Shown: piece by piece, positions 28,194 through 37,384 of the stretch
Position numbering within the stretch: the stretch's first letter is position 1
Layout of the letters: each line of letters opens with the position of its first letter
Assembly (NCBI RefSeq): GCF_020447225.1
Contig: NZ_JAJAEO010000188.1
Location: forward strand, 81,433-145,432
Length of the DNA stretch: 64,000 bases
Direction: 5' to 3'
DNA from: Methylophaga pinxianii
GTDB lineage: Bacteria > Pseudomonadota > Gammaproteobacteria > Nitrosococcales > Methylophagaceae
The notes under the pieces: generated by a model
What the model saw: only the letters and a program-made list of their open reading frames with translations
The model's database searches: none
Told to the model about the DNA's origin: nothing
Program-made: the position numbers and the translations under genes

Positions 28194-29315
28194 TCAGTGT
28201 TGATGAGATGTCGTGTTAGAGGAAACATCCGCCTGATACCAGGAAACCTGATTGCGTCCCTGTTCTTTTGAGCGGTAAAGCGCAATGTCGGCCAGCTTTA
28301 AGGGATTGATTGATTCCTGTGAATCGTTGGCATAGACCGTAACGCCACCCATACTCAGAGTGACAATCCCGAGATCTGCATCGAGATTCTCGATGCGTAG
28401 ACTTTCCACCTGCTGACGAATTTCTTCAGCCAACTGATAGGCATCATTTCGAGTTGTTTGATTAAGCAAAATCACAAATTCTTCGCCACCATAACGGGCA
28501 ACCAAATCCGTGGCACGTTTTGCCGAGTTCGCTAGCACTTTAGCCACAGTCATCAGGCATTTATCACCTGCCTGATGACCATAGCGGTCATTAAATTTTT
28601 TGAAATAATCAATATCAATCATGATGAGTGAAATAGGTACGCCTGAGCGACGGGCCTGGCCCCAGACTTGTTCAAGTGTTAAATCAAAACGGCGACGGTT
28701 AGCGATATTGGTCAGTTTATCCTCGCCAGCATCATTTTCGAGTCCGAAACGGGCTATCAAATCATCAATGAGATCGCGGCGGCGCTGCACTGCAGAGTAA
28801 TAAAGCACACCAATGATAATCATAATGGGAGGAATTAATTCCCAGCCAGGAGAATCATTCACAGTTATCAGAACAAACAATAACGGTAAAAATAGACCGA
28901 TTAAGAAGCTGATATAGACAATGGGATAAGCACTCAGCTTCAGAAGCTCGCTGGCGGCAATGGCACTTAACATCAGAATTACAAATAATCTGGTGGAAAA
29001 TGAAAGCTCAGGTAACAATAAAGCAGTTAGGCCTAATCCCAGTCCTGCAGCGAAAGAAGCAATCTTGAATGACGCTAAATTATGAGACTTAAGTTTGGTC
29101 GAAATATCCTTGCCAAAATTATTACTAATCCGCCATTGCCATAATCCCCCCGTGATAGCGATTATCACCCAAATTAAAAACGTATATAAAGGTAACTGTG
29201 GGGCAAGGTAAAGTGCAAACAAAGCAATAAAACCACAATGCTGCAGGAAAGACATTCGCGGATGTCTATGCAGTTCACGAAATAAATGTGTGGATAATTG
29301 ATGAGGGTCTATCAA
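28194..29315 (-). CDS. diguanylate cyclase with membrane sensor region
   Basis: 373 residues. Six or so membrane helices occupy about residues 24-175, with no large periplasmic domain. The C-terminal GGDEF domain has the active-site motif RYGGEEFVILL, and the inhibitory I-site RATD lies at the canonical distance before it. It should make cyclic di-GMP with product feedback. The longest frame starts at TTG with AGGA about 10 bases upstream; an ATG at residue 21 is the alternative. Convergence with the tad operon suggests, but does not prove, a link between c-di-GMP and pilus-based attachment. Confidence 0.9.
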   Translation of the reverse strand: MIDPHQLSTHLFRELHRHPRMSFLQHCGFIALFALYLAPQLPLYTFLIWVIIAITGGLWQWRISNNFGKDISTKLKSHNLASFKIASFAAGLGLGLTALLLPELSFSTRLFVILMLSAIAASELLKLSAYPIVYISFLIGLFLPLLFVLITVNDSPGWELIPPIMIIIGVLYYSAVQRRRDLIDDLIARFGLENDAGEDKLTNIANRRRFDLTLEQVWGQARRSGVPISLIMIDIDYFKKFNDRYGHQAGDKCLMTVAKVLANSAKRATDLVARYGGEEFVILLNQTTRNDAYQLAEEIRQQVESLRIENLDADLGIVTLSMGGVTVYANDSQESINPLKLADIALYRSKEQGRNQVSWYQADVSSNTTSHQH

Positions 29316-29580
29316 GCACTATTCCTGGTTTGAGTAACTCTTTCAGGCAGATTCCACTGAGTAATCACCAGAGAGTTAGATTTAATTTAGCCACCATAGG
29401 GTGAAGAGGGGAACTTTGCTGGCGTCAGCATCGGTTTCATTCTCTCAGTCCTAACAGGCCATGGCAATATTATTCAGCAGATCATTTTGAGAAATTGGTA
29501 CAAATTCAAATAAACCCTTTTGGGCATTGCCCTACAGATAAATGTCGACTATCTTTGTAGTGATAAATTCAGAGGCTTGT

Positions 29581-30306
29581 ATGACTTATTGTGTAGCCAT
29601 TACCTTGGATGCAGGATTAGTGCTGACATCCGATTCCCGGACCAATGCCGGAATTGACCAGGTCAGTACTTATAGCAAAATGACTCGCTTTGAGACCCAT
29701 GCCGATCGATGCCTGGTTTTGATGAGTGCAGGCAACCTTGCCACCACACAATTTGTTGTTGAGCAGATTCATCGTGATGTTCGGGAAGGTCAGGCGCGCA
29801 ATTTAAATACGTTGAGTTATTTATCGGACACAGCGGATTATATCGGTGAAATTCTCAGTAGCCGCATTCGTCGTTACTCTGAAAATGAAGCTTCCGGTTT
29901 TGCGCCTGAAGCCACATTATTACTTGCCGGCCAGATCCAGGGCGGCCCGCCACAAGCCTACATGATTTACCCTCAAGGTAATCACATTACCAGTTCCAGA
30001 GAAACGCCCTACTTGCAGATTGGTGAAAGCAAGTACGGCAAGCCGGTGCTGGATCGTTTTATCCGCCCGGACACTTCGTTGCTGGATGCAGCAACCTGCT
30101 CGTTGATTTCAATGGACTCAACCATGCAGAGTAATGTCAGCGTGGGACCACCGATCGAAGTGTTAATGTATAAAAAAGATAGTTTTGTAATGAGTGCTCA
30201 CTATCGGTTTGGAGCCGAGCACCCTTATCTTATTGAATTAAGGAAGGCGTGGGGAGACAAGCTGCGACAAGCTTTTACCGAGATGCCGCGTTTCAGCGAA
30301 CAGTAA
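29581..30306 (+). CDS. anbu: Anbu, proteasome-related peptidase
   Basis: 241 residues. Starting at this ATG (preceded by AGAGG) puts Thr directly after Met, so removing Met exposes the catalytic Thr1 in TYCVAITLDAG. Asp17 (SDSRTNAG) and Lys32 (TYSKM) match the proteasome triad. An earlier ATG at 29542 would bury the Thr and is rejected. Anbu (ancestral beta subunit) proteins form helical or ring-like self-compartmentalised assemblies; substrates are unknown. It converges on a three-gene operon of its known genomic partners. Confidence 0.9.
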   Translation: MTYCVAITLDAGLVLTSDSRTNAGIDQVSTYSKMTRFETHADRCLVLMSAGNLATTQFVVEQIHRDVREGQARNLNTLSYLSDTADYIGEILSSRIRRYSENEASGFAPEATLLLAGQIQGGPPQAYMIYPQGNHITSSRETPYLQIGESKYGKPVLDRFIRPDTSLLDAATCSLISMDSTMQSNVSVGPPIEVLMYKKDSFVMSAHYRFGAEHPYLIELRKAWGDKLRQAFTEMPRFSEQ

Positions 30307-30342
30307 GTTAATGCACCCCAAGCGCTGGGGGGAAACGACCCG

Positions 30343-31356
30343 TTAGCCTTGCATCAAATCATGTATAAATTGCAGCTTTTTTTGCACCCGGGTTGAGACA
30401 ACAAACGGGTAGGCATCGGCATTACCGATACTACGATTGAGCGCATTTAATACCAGTGCCAATTGCATCCACTCGGATAGCCAGACATGAAATTCCCGAT
30501 CAGTTTCGGGTGGATGAATGACATCAAACTCTACAGCTGTTTCCAGCGTCTCATACATCAATAAATAATGGGCCCAGGTTTCCGCCCAATCTTCCAGGGC
30601 ATGGGCACTGGCATAGGCCGAAATATATTCCTGTTGAAAATCCTCTGGCGGCCCCTTTTCATAGTAGGTTGCCAAGGCCTGAGAATAATCAACAGTATCA
30701 TCCCCAAATAACGCTTTAAACTGAGTATAAATCGGCTGATTTTTAATCAGTTTTTCCCAGTAGAAATGGCCAATCTCATGGCGAAAATGGCCCAACAATG
30801 TGCGGTAAGGCTCATTCATTGCTTCACGAGTGGCTTCACGGTAACTTGTGTCAGCTTCGGAGGCATTCAGCGTGATAATACCGGCCGCATGACCACTGAA
30901 AACCTGTTCATGCCCATCTATCGGGTTACTGATCTGATCTTCCAGAAAATGGAACTGCAATTGCTGGGTATCTGCTGCCGGCCATTGATGGATAGGTAAA
31001 CCCAGCCGCAACAAACCATAGATCATCCGACGTTTAGCTGCCTCTAAGACGGCCCAGCGTTTAACGTTGTAAGGATAATTCTGGTTGGGGATAACCCGCG
31101 TTAAACGACAGGACAGACACTGGGTAAAAATATCACCGACAGGCAATAACCAGTTGCATTGCATCAAATGCTGATGATGCATACAGCGCTTGTAGTGTTG
31201 TTCCGGTAATTGCACCGAACGAAACTGACCTTTAAAGGGTTCAATGCTAATCAGCTTTTGCTGTTCGGTATCGAAACCTAAAATACTGTTACAACGGTTG
31301 CAGTAGGTGTTATCAAAAAAAACTTCTTGCCCGCAATGACAATAAAAACGCCTCAT
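30343..31356 (-). CDS. putative zinc-binding metallopeptidase of the Anbu neighbourhood
   Basis: 337 residues from the ATG that overlaps the alpha-E stop (ATGA). The N-terminus is a zinc-ribbon-like module with FYCHCGQ and YCNRCNS, and more cysteines follow at CLSCR. A gluzincin-type HEIGHFYWEKL motif in the middle supplies two His and the catalytic Glu. It looks like the family labelled putative zinc-binding metallopeptidase (C-terminal peptidase with zinc ribbon). It is the last gene of the ATP-grasp/alpha-E operon and may process or be controlled by that system. Confidence 0.82.
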   Translation of the reverse strand: MRRFYCHCGQEVFFDNTYCNRCNSILGFDTEQQKLISIEPFKGQFRSVQLPEQHYKRCMHHQHLMQCNWLLPVGDIFTQCLSCRLTRVIPNQNYPYNVKRWAVLEAAKRRMIYGLLRLGLPIHQWPAADTQQLQFHFLEDQISNPIDGHEQVFSGHAAGIITLNASEADTSYREATREAMNEPYRTLLGHFRHEIGHFYWEKLIKNQPIYTQFKALFGDDTVDYSQALATYYEKGPPEDFQQEYISAYASAHALEDWAETWAHYLLMYETLETAVEFDVIHPPETDREFHVWLSEWMQLALVLNALNRSIGNADAYPFVVSTRVQKKLQFIHDLMQG

Positions 31357-32294
31357 GCGACAGATCGATCCGGGTGAAACCATTGCTGGCTGATTTGACT
31401 GCTTAACTCGGCGAGTTTGGCCTGTAAATCATCCATACGGGTATGGATCATCTCGGCAGGCAGTTCATTCAGTCTTTCAGTAAACATCTCGGACATAAGT
31501 TGTTGGTGATGTTCCAATGTTGGGGTGGACTGTGGCAAAGGCCACAAATACCGGCCAATGGCTTTCAGCGAAAAGAATAATGACCGTGGAAAAGCTTCAT
31601 CACGTATCAGGAACGTTAACACGCCATCGGCATTCATCGATGAACTATGTGTTTGAGTGTACATCTGCTGCGCACTTAATGCGCGTAATAAATGTGTCCA
31701 CAAAATGCCTTCTGCAGCTCGCAATGATTCACTGCGGTTTTCGGCCATCAACAATGAAGTCATTTCCAGAATTCGACTGGTCATGTCTGCACGTTCCAGA
31801 TGTTTAGCGGTTTGCATGAAATGATAGGCATGATTACGGCTCATATGATTAGCCAATATGCCCCATACCGTTTGGCAACGTTCCATAATGGTCAGTAGCA
31901 ATTGCTGACGCCGCCGACGATTACTGATGGCGGCCATTTCATTCTTCACCAGTAAATACAGTTCATTGACCTGTTCCCAGGTTTCTTCCGGCAGGATATC
32001 CAAAGAAGTCCGGGCATTTTCTCTAACAGCCGATAGAGAATTAAGCAGAGAAATTGGATTGTTGGGTTCCGCCAGCAAAAATTGCATCACATTATTTTCA
32101 TTTATCTGATCAAAGTTAGCGTGATAGAACATATCGGCATCGAAAATGGTGACCAGCGTGAACCAGTCGATTTCGACATCTCTGGGTAAGTCCATCAGCA
32201 GACCGGTGTGGACATTGATCAATCGGGCCGTATTTTCAACCCGTTCCAGATACCTGGCCAGCCAGTAAACGCGTTCAGCCACCCGTGACAGCAT
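31353..32294 (-). CDS. alpha-E domain protein
   Basis: 313 residues, almost entirely helical. The alpha-E signature is at the start: MLSRVAERVYWLARYLERVENTARLI, followed by a long helical array including HLERADMTSRILEM. The biochemical function is not known. The family is nearly always coded next to the circularly permuted ATP-grasp protein and has been proposed to act with it in peptide modification. Start and stop overlap its neighbours by 1 and 4 bp. Confidence 0.88.
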   Translation of the reverse strand: MLSRVAERVYWLARYLERVENTARLINVHTGLLMDLPRDVEIDWFTLVTIFDADMFYHANFDQINENNVMQFLLAEPNNPISLLNSLSAVRENARTSLDILPEETWEQVNELYLLVKNEMAAISNRRRRQQLLLTIMERCQTVWGILANHMSRNHAYHFMQTAKHLERADMTSRILEMTSLLMAENRSESLRAAEGILWTHLLRALSAQQMYTQTHSSSMNADGVLTFLIRDEAFPRSLFFSLKAIGRYLWPLPQSTPTLEHHQQLMSEMFTERLNELPAEMIHTRMDDLQAKLAELSSQISQQWFHPDRSVA

Positions 32295-33760
32295 CAGCTA
32301 AGCCCTCCAAAATAGGAATCATCTACTATCCAGGTATCCTTACTGCCACCACCTTGAGAAGAGTTAACCACCAGCGAACCTTTGACCAATGCCACACGGG
32401 TCAGACCGCCAGGAGTCACATAGTTATCTTTGCCAGACAGGATAAACGGGCGTAAGTCCACATGACGCGGTGCAATATGATCGCCGCAACTGGTGGGCGA
32501 AACTGATAGTTTTAAGGTTGGTTGAGCAATGTAATTGTTGGGATCGGCGATAAGTAACCGGCGAAACTCTTCAATTTTTTCTTCACTGGAATGGGGGCCC
32601 ACCAACATGCCATAACCGCCGGACTCATTGGCGGGTTTGATGACAAGATCGGGTAAATGGTCGAGAACATGCTGCAATTGTTCGGGATCGCGACACATCC
32701 AGGTCGGCACATTAGGCAGTAACGGCTCTTCATTCAAGTAATAGCGGATCATCGCCGGCACATAAGCATAAATCACCTTATCATCGGCAACCCCGCAGCC
32801 GGGGGCATTGGCAATAGCGACTTTCCCATCACGCCAGGCTTGCATGATCCCGGGGATGCCTAAAGTGGAATCCTCACGAAACACCAAGGGATCAATAAAA
32901 TCATCATCTATGCGTCGATAAATCACGTCGACCCTTTCCAATCCATGAATGGTTTTCATATACACATAACCATCATTGGCAACAGTCAGATCGGCGCCTT
33001 CCAACAGCGTTAATCCCGCTTGTTGAGCCAAAGCGGCATGTTCAAAATAAGCTGAGTTATAGATACCGGGAGTCAGCAACACCATATTAGGTTTGGCAAT
33101 ATCAGGTGCCAGAGATGCCAACATTGCCGACAGGTGTGAGGGATAATCATTTACAGGGCTAATGTGCAGCAGTTTGAATAACTCAGGCAACACCCGCTTG
33201 GTGGTTTTACGGTTTTCCAGCATATAAGCCACCCCGGAGGGCACCCGCAAATTGTCTTCCAGTACATACATGGTGCCGTTGTTATCACGAACTAAATCCG
33301 ACCCACAGATATGTGCCCAAATCCCATGTACCGGTTGCATGCCTTTGCATTGAGGTCGATAGCCTTTGGATTGAAAAACCACCTCTTCAGGGATCAAGCC
33401 ATCGCGAATGATATTGCCATCATTGTAAATATCATTAATGAACATATTTAAGGCACGAATGCGTTGCACCAGCCCTTTTTCGGTGCAATCCCATTCTCGT
33501 TTGGGAATGATGCGGGGAATAATATCGAAGGGCCAGGCGCGATCGATATTGCCAGCGTCGCTATATACCGTGAAGGTAATACCACGTTCCAGTATTTCGA
33601 GTTCAGAATCCACAATGCGTTGTTCAAATGCCTCTTTCCGCATGGATTTCAGATAATCCAGCAGCTTATAGCTGAAGTGTCTTGGCTGATGTTGATCGTA
33701 CATCAGCTCATCATAGAACTCTCCGGGATCATAATCACGCCACAGCTGCATCATGCTCAT
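32294..33760 (-). CDS. circularly permuted ATP-grasp type 2 protein
   Basis: 488 residues. Recognised from HICGSDLVRDNNGTMYVLEDNLRVPSGVAYMLENR, DLVIKPANESGGYGMLVGP and the C-terminal DLRPFILSGKDNYVTPGGLTRVAL. ATP-grasp enzymes join carboxylates to amines through acyl phosphates, and this permuted subgroup is predicted to make a peptide-like product. It is the first gene of the operon, its TGA shares one base with the next ATG (TGATG), and it is convergent with Anbu through the operon end. Confidence 0.9.
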   Translation of the reverse strand: MSMMQLWRDYDPGEFYDELMYDQHQPRHFSYKLLDYLKSMRKEAFEQRIVDSELEILERGITFTVYSDAGNIDRAWPFDIIPRIIPKREWDCTEKGLVQRIRALNMFINDIYNDGNIIRDGLIPEEVVFQSKGYRPQCKGMQPVHGIWAHICGSDLVRDNNGTMYVLEDNLRVPSGVAYMLENRKTTKRVLPELFKLLHISPVNDYPSHLSAMLASLAPDIAKPNMVLLTPGIYNSAYFEHAALAQQAGLTLLEGADLTVANDGYVYMKTIHGLERVDVIYRRIDDDFIDPLVFREDSTLGIPGIMQAWRDGKVAIANAPGCGVADDKVIYAYVPAMIRYYLNEEPLLPNVPTWMCRDPEQLQHVLDHLPDLVIKPANESGGYGMLVGPHSSEEKIEEFRRLLIADPNNYIAQPTLKLSVSPTSCGDHIAPRHVDLRPFILSGKDNYVTPGGLTRVALVKGSLVVNSSQGGGSKDTWIVDDSYFGGLS

Positions 33761-33870
33761 TCCCTTTGTTCAGATAGTAATGATGTAAGTGGGACTGCAA
33801 TACTTATGCCCTAAATCCCGACACAGACATATTGCAGCCCACCCAACCGCTTTCTGAGTGGATTAGCCGG

Positions 33871-34368
33871 TCATTGTTGTTGCAATAAAGCGGCCCAGCC
33901 TTTTTTCTGCATACAGCCTAACAAGCCTCTGGTGACCAGACTCATATTGGCTTCGGGTGAATGTGCTTCACCGAGTTCAGCGAGACAGGCTTCACTATCA
34001 GTCATTAATTTTTCTGGGCCCGCACCCATTTGCCACCAGGAATTCACCTGTAATTTTTCCATGGGATCAGCGGGTTTGTCGTCGACTTCAGCCAGGGCAT
34101 CATCCGCGACCGCAATGGTTTTGGTTTCGCCTCGACTCAGTGGAATCAAGGGTTTATCTGGTCCGACCACCAACCAGCCCTGTTGCTGCAGACAGGCATC
34201 AATCTCCTGTTCAGTGCTTGAATCGGACTCGCAACGCTCTTTTTCACTCTGAAAATCAGTGGCCGTTGCCCCCCGTTTATAACTGAACTCACCTCCACAG
34301 CCCGACAGCACGAACAAAGTACTTAATAAGCACAGAGCACCAATGGTGTGAATGGATTGGCGTTTCAT
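33871..34368 (-). CDS. hypothetical lipoprotein
   Basis: 165 residues. A signal peptide with lipobox LSGC makes it a probable lipoprotein; Gly and Glu follow the Cys. The mature part has two cysteine-containing stretches, EKERCESDSSTEQEIDACLQQQGW and SEACLAELGEAH...GLLGCMQKKGW, which look like an internal repeat of a small helical unit ending in Gly-Trp. I do not recognise a named family. It is transcribed away from the porin gene, sharing the intergenic region that holds the candidate operator. Confidence 0.72.
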   Translation of the reverse strand: MKRQSIHTIGALCLLSTLFVLSGCGGEFSYKRGATATDFQSEKERCESDSSTEQEIDACLQQQGWLVVGPDKPLIPLSRGETKTIAVADDALAEVDDKPADPMEKLQVNSWWQMGAGPEKLMTDSEACLAELGEAHSPEANMSLVTRGLLGCMQKKGWAALLQQQ

Positions 34369-34422
34369 TTTTTCTCCTTAGCTATTTGTTGTTTGAAGAC
34401 TTAGCCCAAGAGTAACCGAAAC

Positions 34423-34432
34423 GTTACGTAAC
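34423..34432. promoter_or_regulatory. 10-bp perfect palindrome upstream of the porin operon
   Basis: GTTACGTAAC is a perfect palindrome located 5 bp upstream of the 16-bp TACG-N8-CGTA site. It shares the TACGTA core with the site in front of the transporter-kinase gene, so it may be an accessory binding site for the same regulator. Confidence 0.4.
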
Positions 34433-34437
34433 CCATG

Positions 34438-34482
34438 TACGCAATTTGACGTATTTAAGCTGCAGACCCAGCTGACTAGTAT
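34438..34482 (+). promoter_or_regulatory. candidate activator site and promoter of the porin-fmd-urt-ure cluster
   Basis: TACGCAATTTGACGTA (34438-34453) is an inverted repeat TACG-N8-CGTA. A -10-like TAGTAT lies at 34477-34482, 23 bp downstream, and no good -35 box sits at the right distance. This geometry fits an activator bound around position -43. The same arrangement, matching at 13 of 16 bases, precedes the NCS1-kinase gene at 48107-48152. Confidence 0.6.
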
Positions 34483-34559
34483 GGCTCTCGAAATGAATGG
34501 TTGATGAGCACCGAGGCGAATTCAACAACAAAGCTTTATATATTTTCGGGAGATGAAAA

Positions 34560-35678
34560 ATGAAAAAAATGAACAAAGTTGCCTATCTGGTCGCCTTGGC
34601 CACAACAGCTACTCTGGCCCCAGTGGCCAGTACTCAAGCAGCAGGCACGATCACTTTTGGTGAAGACCAATACATCAGTGTTGGATTTGGTATGCGTGGC
34701 AGTTACAGCAACATTGAAGATGCGGCAAATGATGGCGGCAATACCAACGATTTTGAACTGGATAGTGCTCGTTTGTATGTCTCGGGTTCATTAAACAAAT
34801 ATATCAAAGGGATGTTCAACTCAGAAAAATCAGGTGCAAACGACACATTCCAGGTGATTGATGCCGCCGGTATTTTTCAGTTCACACCCGATATGGCGAT
34901 TTGGGCCGGTCGTTTCCTGTCACCAAGCAGCCGCGCCAATATGGCAGGACCGTATTACACCTCGGGTGACGGTTACTGGGCAAACATTACCGCGCGTTAT
35001 GGCTGGAATGGCGGCACCATCGGCCGTGATGATGGTGTGGCGTTAGTTGCCACCGCATTCGACCAGCGTCTGGCGTATTCATTCGGTGCGTTTGAAGGCG
35101 ACAAAATTTTCGAATTCAGTGGGGTAGGCGACGTTACCGATAATGCCGATCAAGATGATGATCTGATGTATGCCGGTCGTCTGCAATACAGCTTCTGGGA
35201 TAAAGAGCCCGGTTATTACGGTACCGGTAACTATCTGGGCACCAAAGATATTTTCACTATCGGTTTGGCCGGTCGTCATAAAGGTGATGGTGCCGCTTCA
35301 ACAACAGAAGTAGGTGACTACTCTCAGTGGACAGTTGATTTACTGGTAGAGAAAAAACTTACAGCCGGAGCGGTATCTCTTGAAGCCGCTTACTTCGATT
35401 ATGACACTGATGATGTATTCCTATCAGAGCAGGGTGAAGCCTATTACGTCAGTACTGGTTACATCTTCAACCAGAGAGTGGGTTGGGGCCAGTTCATGCC
35501 ATTCGTTCGTTACCAAAACTTTGATGCTGATGCCGGTGAAATCGAGCGTACAGATTTTGGGGTGAACTACTTCATTGATGGCTACAACGCTTCTGTTACC
35601 GCGGTTTATCGCGACTTGGAAAGAGAAGGACTAGCGGATCAAGATCAGTTCGTCGTTTCAATGCAGCTGCAATTTTAA
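34560..35678 (+). CDS. outer-membrane porin of the formamidase cluster (FmdC-like)
   Basis: 372 residues. A signal peptide ends at AAG near residue 28, and the rest is a beta-barrel pattern of alternating residues with many Gly, Tyr and Phe. It closes with a last strand QDQFVVSMQLQF ending in Phe, as outer-membrane barrels require. It lies directly upstream of formamidase, as does fmdC in the known fmd locus of Methylophilus, so it probably admits short amides or urea through the outer membrane. GGGAG precedes the start. No terminator is seen before fmdA, so it probably heads the operon. Confidence 0.85.
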   Translation: MKKMNKVAYLVALATTATLAPVASTQAAGTITFGEDQYISVGFGMRGSYSNIEDAANDGGNTNDFELDSARLYVSGSLNKYIKGMFNSEKSGANDTFQVIDAAGIFQFTPDMAIWAGRFLSPSSRANMAGPYYTSGDGYWANITARYGWNGGTIGRDDGVALVATAFDQRLAYSFGAFEGDKIFEFSGVGDVTDNADQDDDLMYAGRLQYSFWDKEPGYYGTGNYLGTKDIFTIGLAGRHKGDGAASTTEVGDYSQWTVDLLVEKKLTAGAVSLEAAYFDYDTDDVFLSEQGEAYYVSTGYIFNQRVGWGQFMPFVRYQNFDADAGEIERTDFGVNYFIDGYNASVTAVYRDLEREGLADQDQFVVSMQLQF

Positions 35679-35724
35679 GCCAAATATTACCTGGCAAAAC
35701 GTTTCTTCAGTGTAGGAGATACCG

Positions 35725-36948
35725 ATGAAAACCTTAGTAAAACTTGATTTAGATAAAAAACCCTGGGAACAGGACGGACAAATCCATAATCGCTGGCATC
35801 CTGATATTCCGATGGTTGCCATGGTCAAACCGGGCGATGAATTCCGCGTGGAATGTATGGATTGGACGGGTGGCCAGATCGGCAACAACGACAGTGCCAA
35901 TGACATTCGTGATGTGGACTTGTTACAAGTCCACTATCTTAGCGGCCCGATTGGGGTGGAAGGTGCAGAGCCCGGTGATTTGATGGTGGTTGATATTTTA
36001 GATGTCGGCACCTTTGAAGATTCACAATGGGGTTTTAACGCCTTCTTTTCCAAAGAAAATGGTGGTGGATTTTTAACCGATCACTTCCCTGAAGCACGTA
36101 AATCCATCTGGGATTTCCACGGTATTTACACCACATCGCGCCACGTTCCAAATGTGAAATTCGCCGGCATTATGCATCCCGGACTGATTGGCTGTTTGCC
36201 ATCACGGGAAATGCTGGAAGAGTGGAATAAACGTGAAGCCGAGTTGATTGCAACCGAACCGGACCGTGTCCCACCTCTGGCATTGCCACCTAATGAACAG
36301 GCTGCAGTAATGGGCCGTTTGAAAGGTGATGAAGCCGCCAAAGCAGCAAAAGAAGGTGCTCGTACCGTTCCGCCACGTGAACACGGTGGTAACTGCGATA
36401 TCAAGGATTTAACCAAAGGTTCGAAAATCTACTTCCCGGTCTATGTGAAAGATGGTGGCCTCTCCATGGGCGACCTTCACTTCTCACAAGGTGATGGCGA
36501 AATCACTTTCTGTGGTGCCATCGAAATGGCCGGTTATATCGATATCAAAGTCAGCCTGATCAAAGATGGCGTAAAGAAATACGGTATCAAAAACCCATTG
36601 TTCAAAAACAGCCCGTTAACACCGACTTACAGTGACTTCCTGATGTTTGAAGGGATTTCGGTAGATGAGCAGGGCAAACAACATTACCTGGATGTTCATG
36701 TTGCCTATCGTCAAGCCTGTCTGAATGCCATCGAATATCTGAAGAAATTCGGTTACACCGGTGAGCAGGCACTATCGATTCTAGGTACCGCCCCAGTTCA
36801 AGGTCATATTAGCGGCGTGGTGGATATTCCGAATGCCTGTGCCACGTTGTGGATCCCAACCGAGATCTTTGATTTCAACATCAACCCGACGGCAGATGGC
36901 CCATCGCAATTTGTCACCCAGGGCTTTGATTTAAGTTCGACATCTTAA
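35725..36948 (+). CDS. fmdA: formamidase (acetamidase/formamidase family)
   Basis: 407 residues, the normal length. It hydrolyses formamide to formate and ammonia in the cytoplasm. Family marks include NRWHPDIPMVAMVKPGDEFRVECMDWTGGQI, HPGLIGCLPS, EHGGNCDIKDL and GDLHFSQGDGEITFCGAIEM, which hold the predicted metal and active-site residues. An AGGAGA site precedes the ATG. It is followed 16 bp later by fmdB and then the urea-type ABC transporter, so the cluster couples amide uptake to ammonia release. Confidence 0.94.
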   Translation: MKTLVKLDLDKKPWEQDGQIHNRWHPDIPMVAMVKPGDEFRVECMDWTGGQIGNNDSANDIRDVDLLQVHYLSGPIGVEGAEPGDLMVVDILDVGTFEDSQWGFNAFFSKENGGGFLTDHFPEARKSIWDFHGIYTTSRHVPNVKFAGIMHPGLIGCLPSREMLEEWNKREAELIATEPDRVPPLALPPNEQAAVMGRLKGDEAAKAAKEGARTVPPREHGGNCDIKDLTKGSKIYFPVYVKDGGLSMGDLHFSQGDGEITFCGAIEMAGYIDIKVSLIKDGVKKYGIKNPLFKNSPLTPTYSDFLMFEGISVDEQGKQHYLDVHVAYRQACLNAIEYLKKFGYTGEQALSILGTAPVQGHISGVVDIPNACATLWIPTEIFDFNINPTADGPSQFVTQGFDLSSTS

Positions 36949-36964
36949 AACGGGATATCACGTT

Positions 36965-37321
36965 ATGCCGATATATGACTACCGATGTGAGCATTGTGGC
37001 GACTTCACCGCGCTTCGCAAAATGAGCGAAGCCGCTGACTCGGTGGAGTGTGTGGAGTGTGGTGAAATGGCGGTGCGGATTATTTCCGCCCCTTATCTCG
37101 CCTTGATGGACCGAAACACTCGGGTGGCTAGAGAACGTAATGAAAAGTCTGCCCATGAACCGAAACAAGTGCGGCGTTCCAGTTGTGGTTGTTCAGGAAC
37201 ACACACGTGTAAAACGGATTCCACCGGTAAAGCCGGAACAGCCTCTCAGGCCAACAGCAATCCCAATGGCCTGATGATGCAAACCAAGAAAACCGCTAGA
37301 CCCTGGATGCTCGGTCATTGA
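36965..37321 (+). CDS. fmdB: FmdB-family zinc-ribbon protein
   Basis: 118 residues. The N-terminus has two CxxC pairs, YDYRCEHCG and VECVECG, the FmdB/regulatory zinc ribbon; more cysteines occur in SSCGCSGTHTC. FmdB was proposed as a regulator of formamidase expression, but its role is not settled and many family members have no amidase nearby. Here it keeps the original fmdA-fmdB order. The C-terminal third is polar and probably unstructured. Confidence 0.9.
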   Translation: MPIYDYRCEHCGDFTALRKMSEAADSVECVECGEMAVRIISAPYLALMDRNTRVARERNEKSAHEPKQVRRSSCGCSGTHTCKTDSTGKAGTASQANSNPNGLMMQTKKTARPWMLGH

Positions 37322-37384
37322 GCCCCAAAACAAAACCGTTCGGAACAACGCTGTTCACTCTAATTTGCTAACAGGAGATACACG

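Noticed and set aside
30311-30335. CCCCA/TGGGG hairpin between Anbu and the metallopeptidase gene as a terminator.
   Set aside because: The stem is only 5 bp and no T-run follows on either strand, so it was not listed as a feature.
34446-34482. TTGACG inside the operator as a -35 box for TAGTAT.
   Set aside because: The spacer would be 25 bp, too long for sigma-70; the activator-dependent reading fits better.
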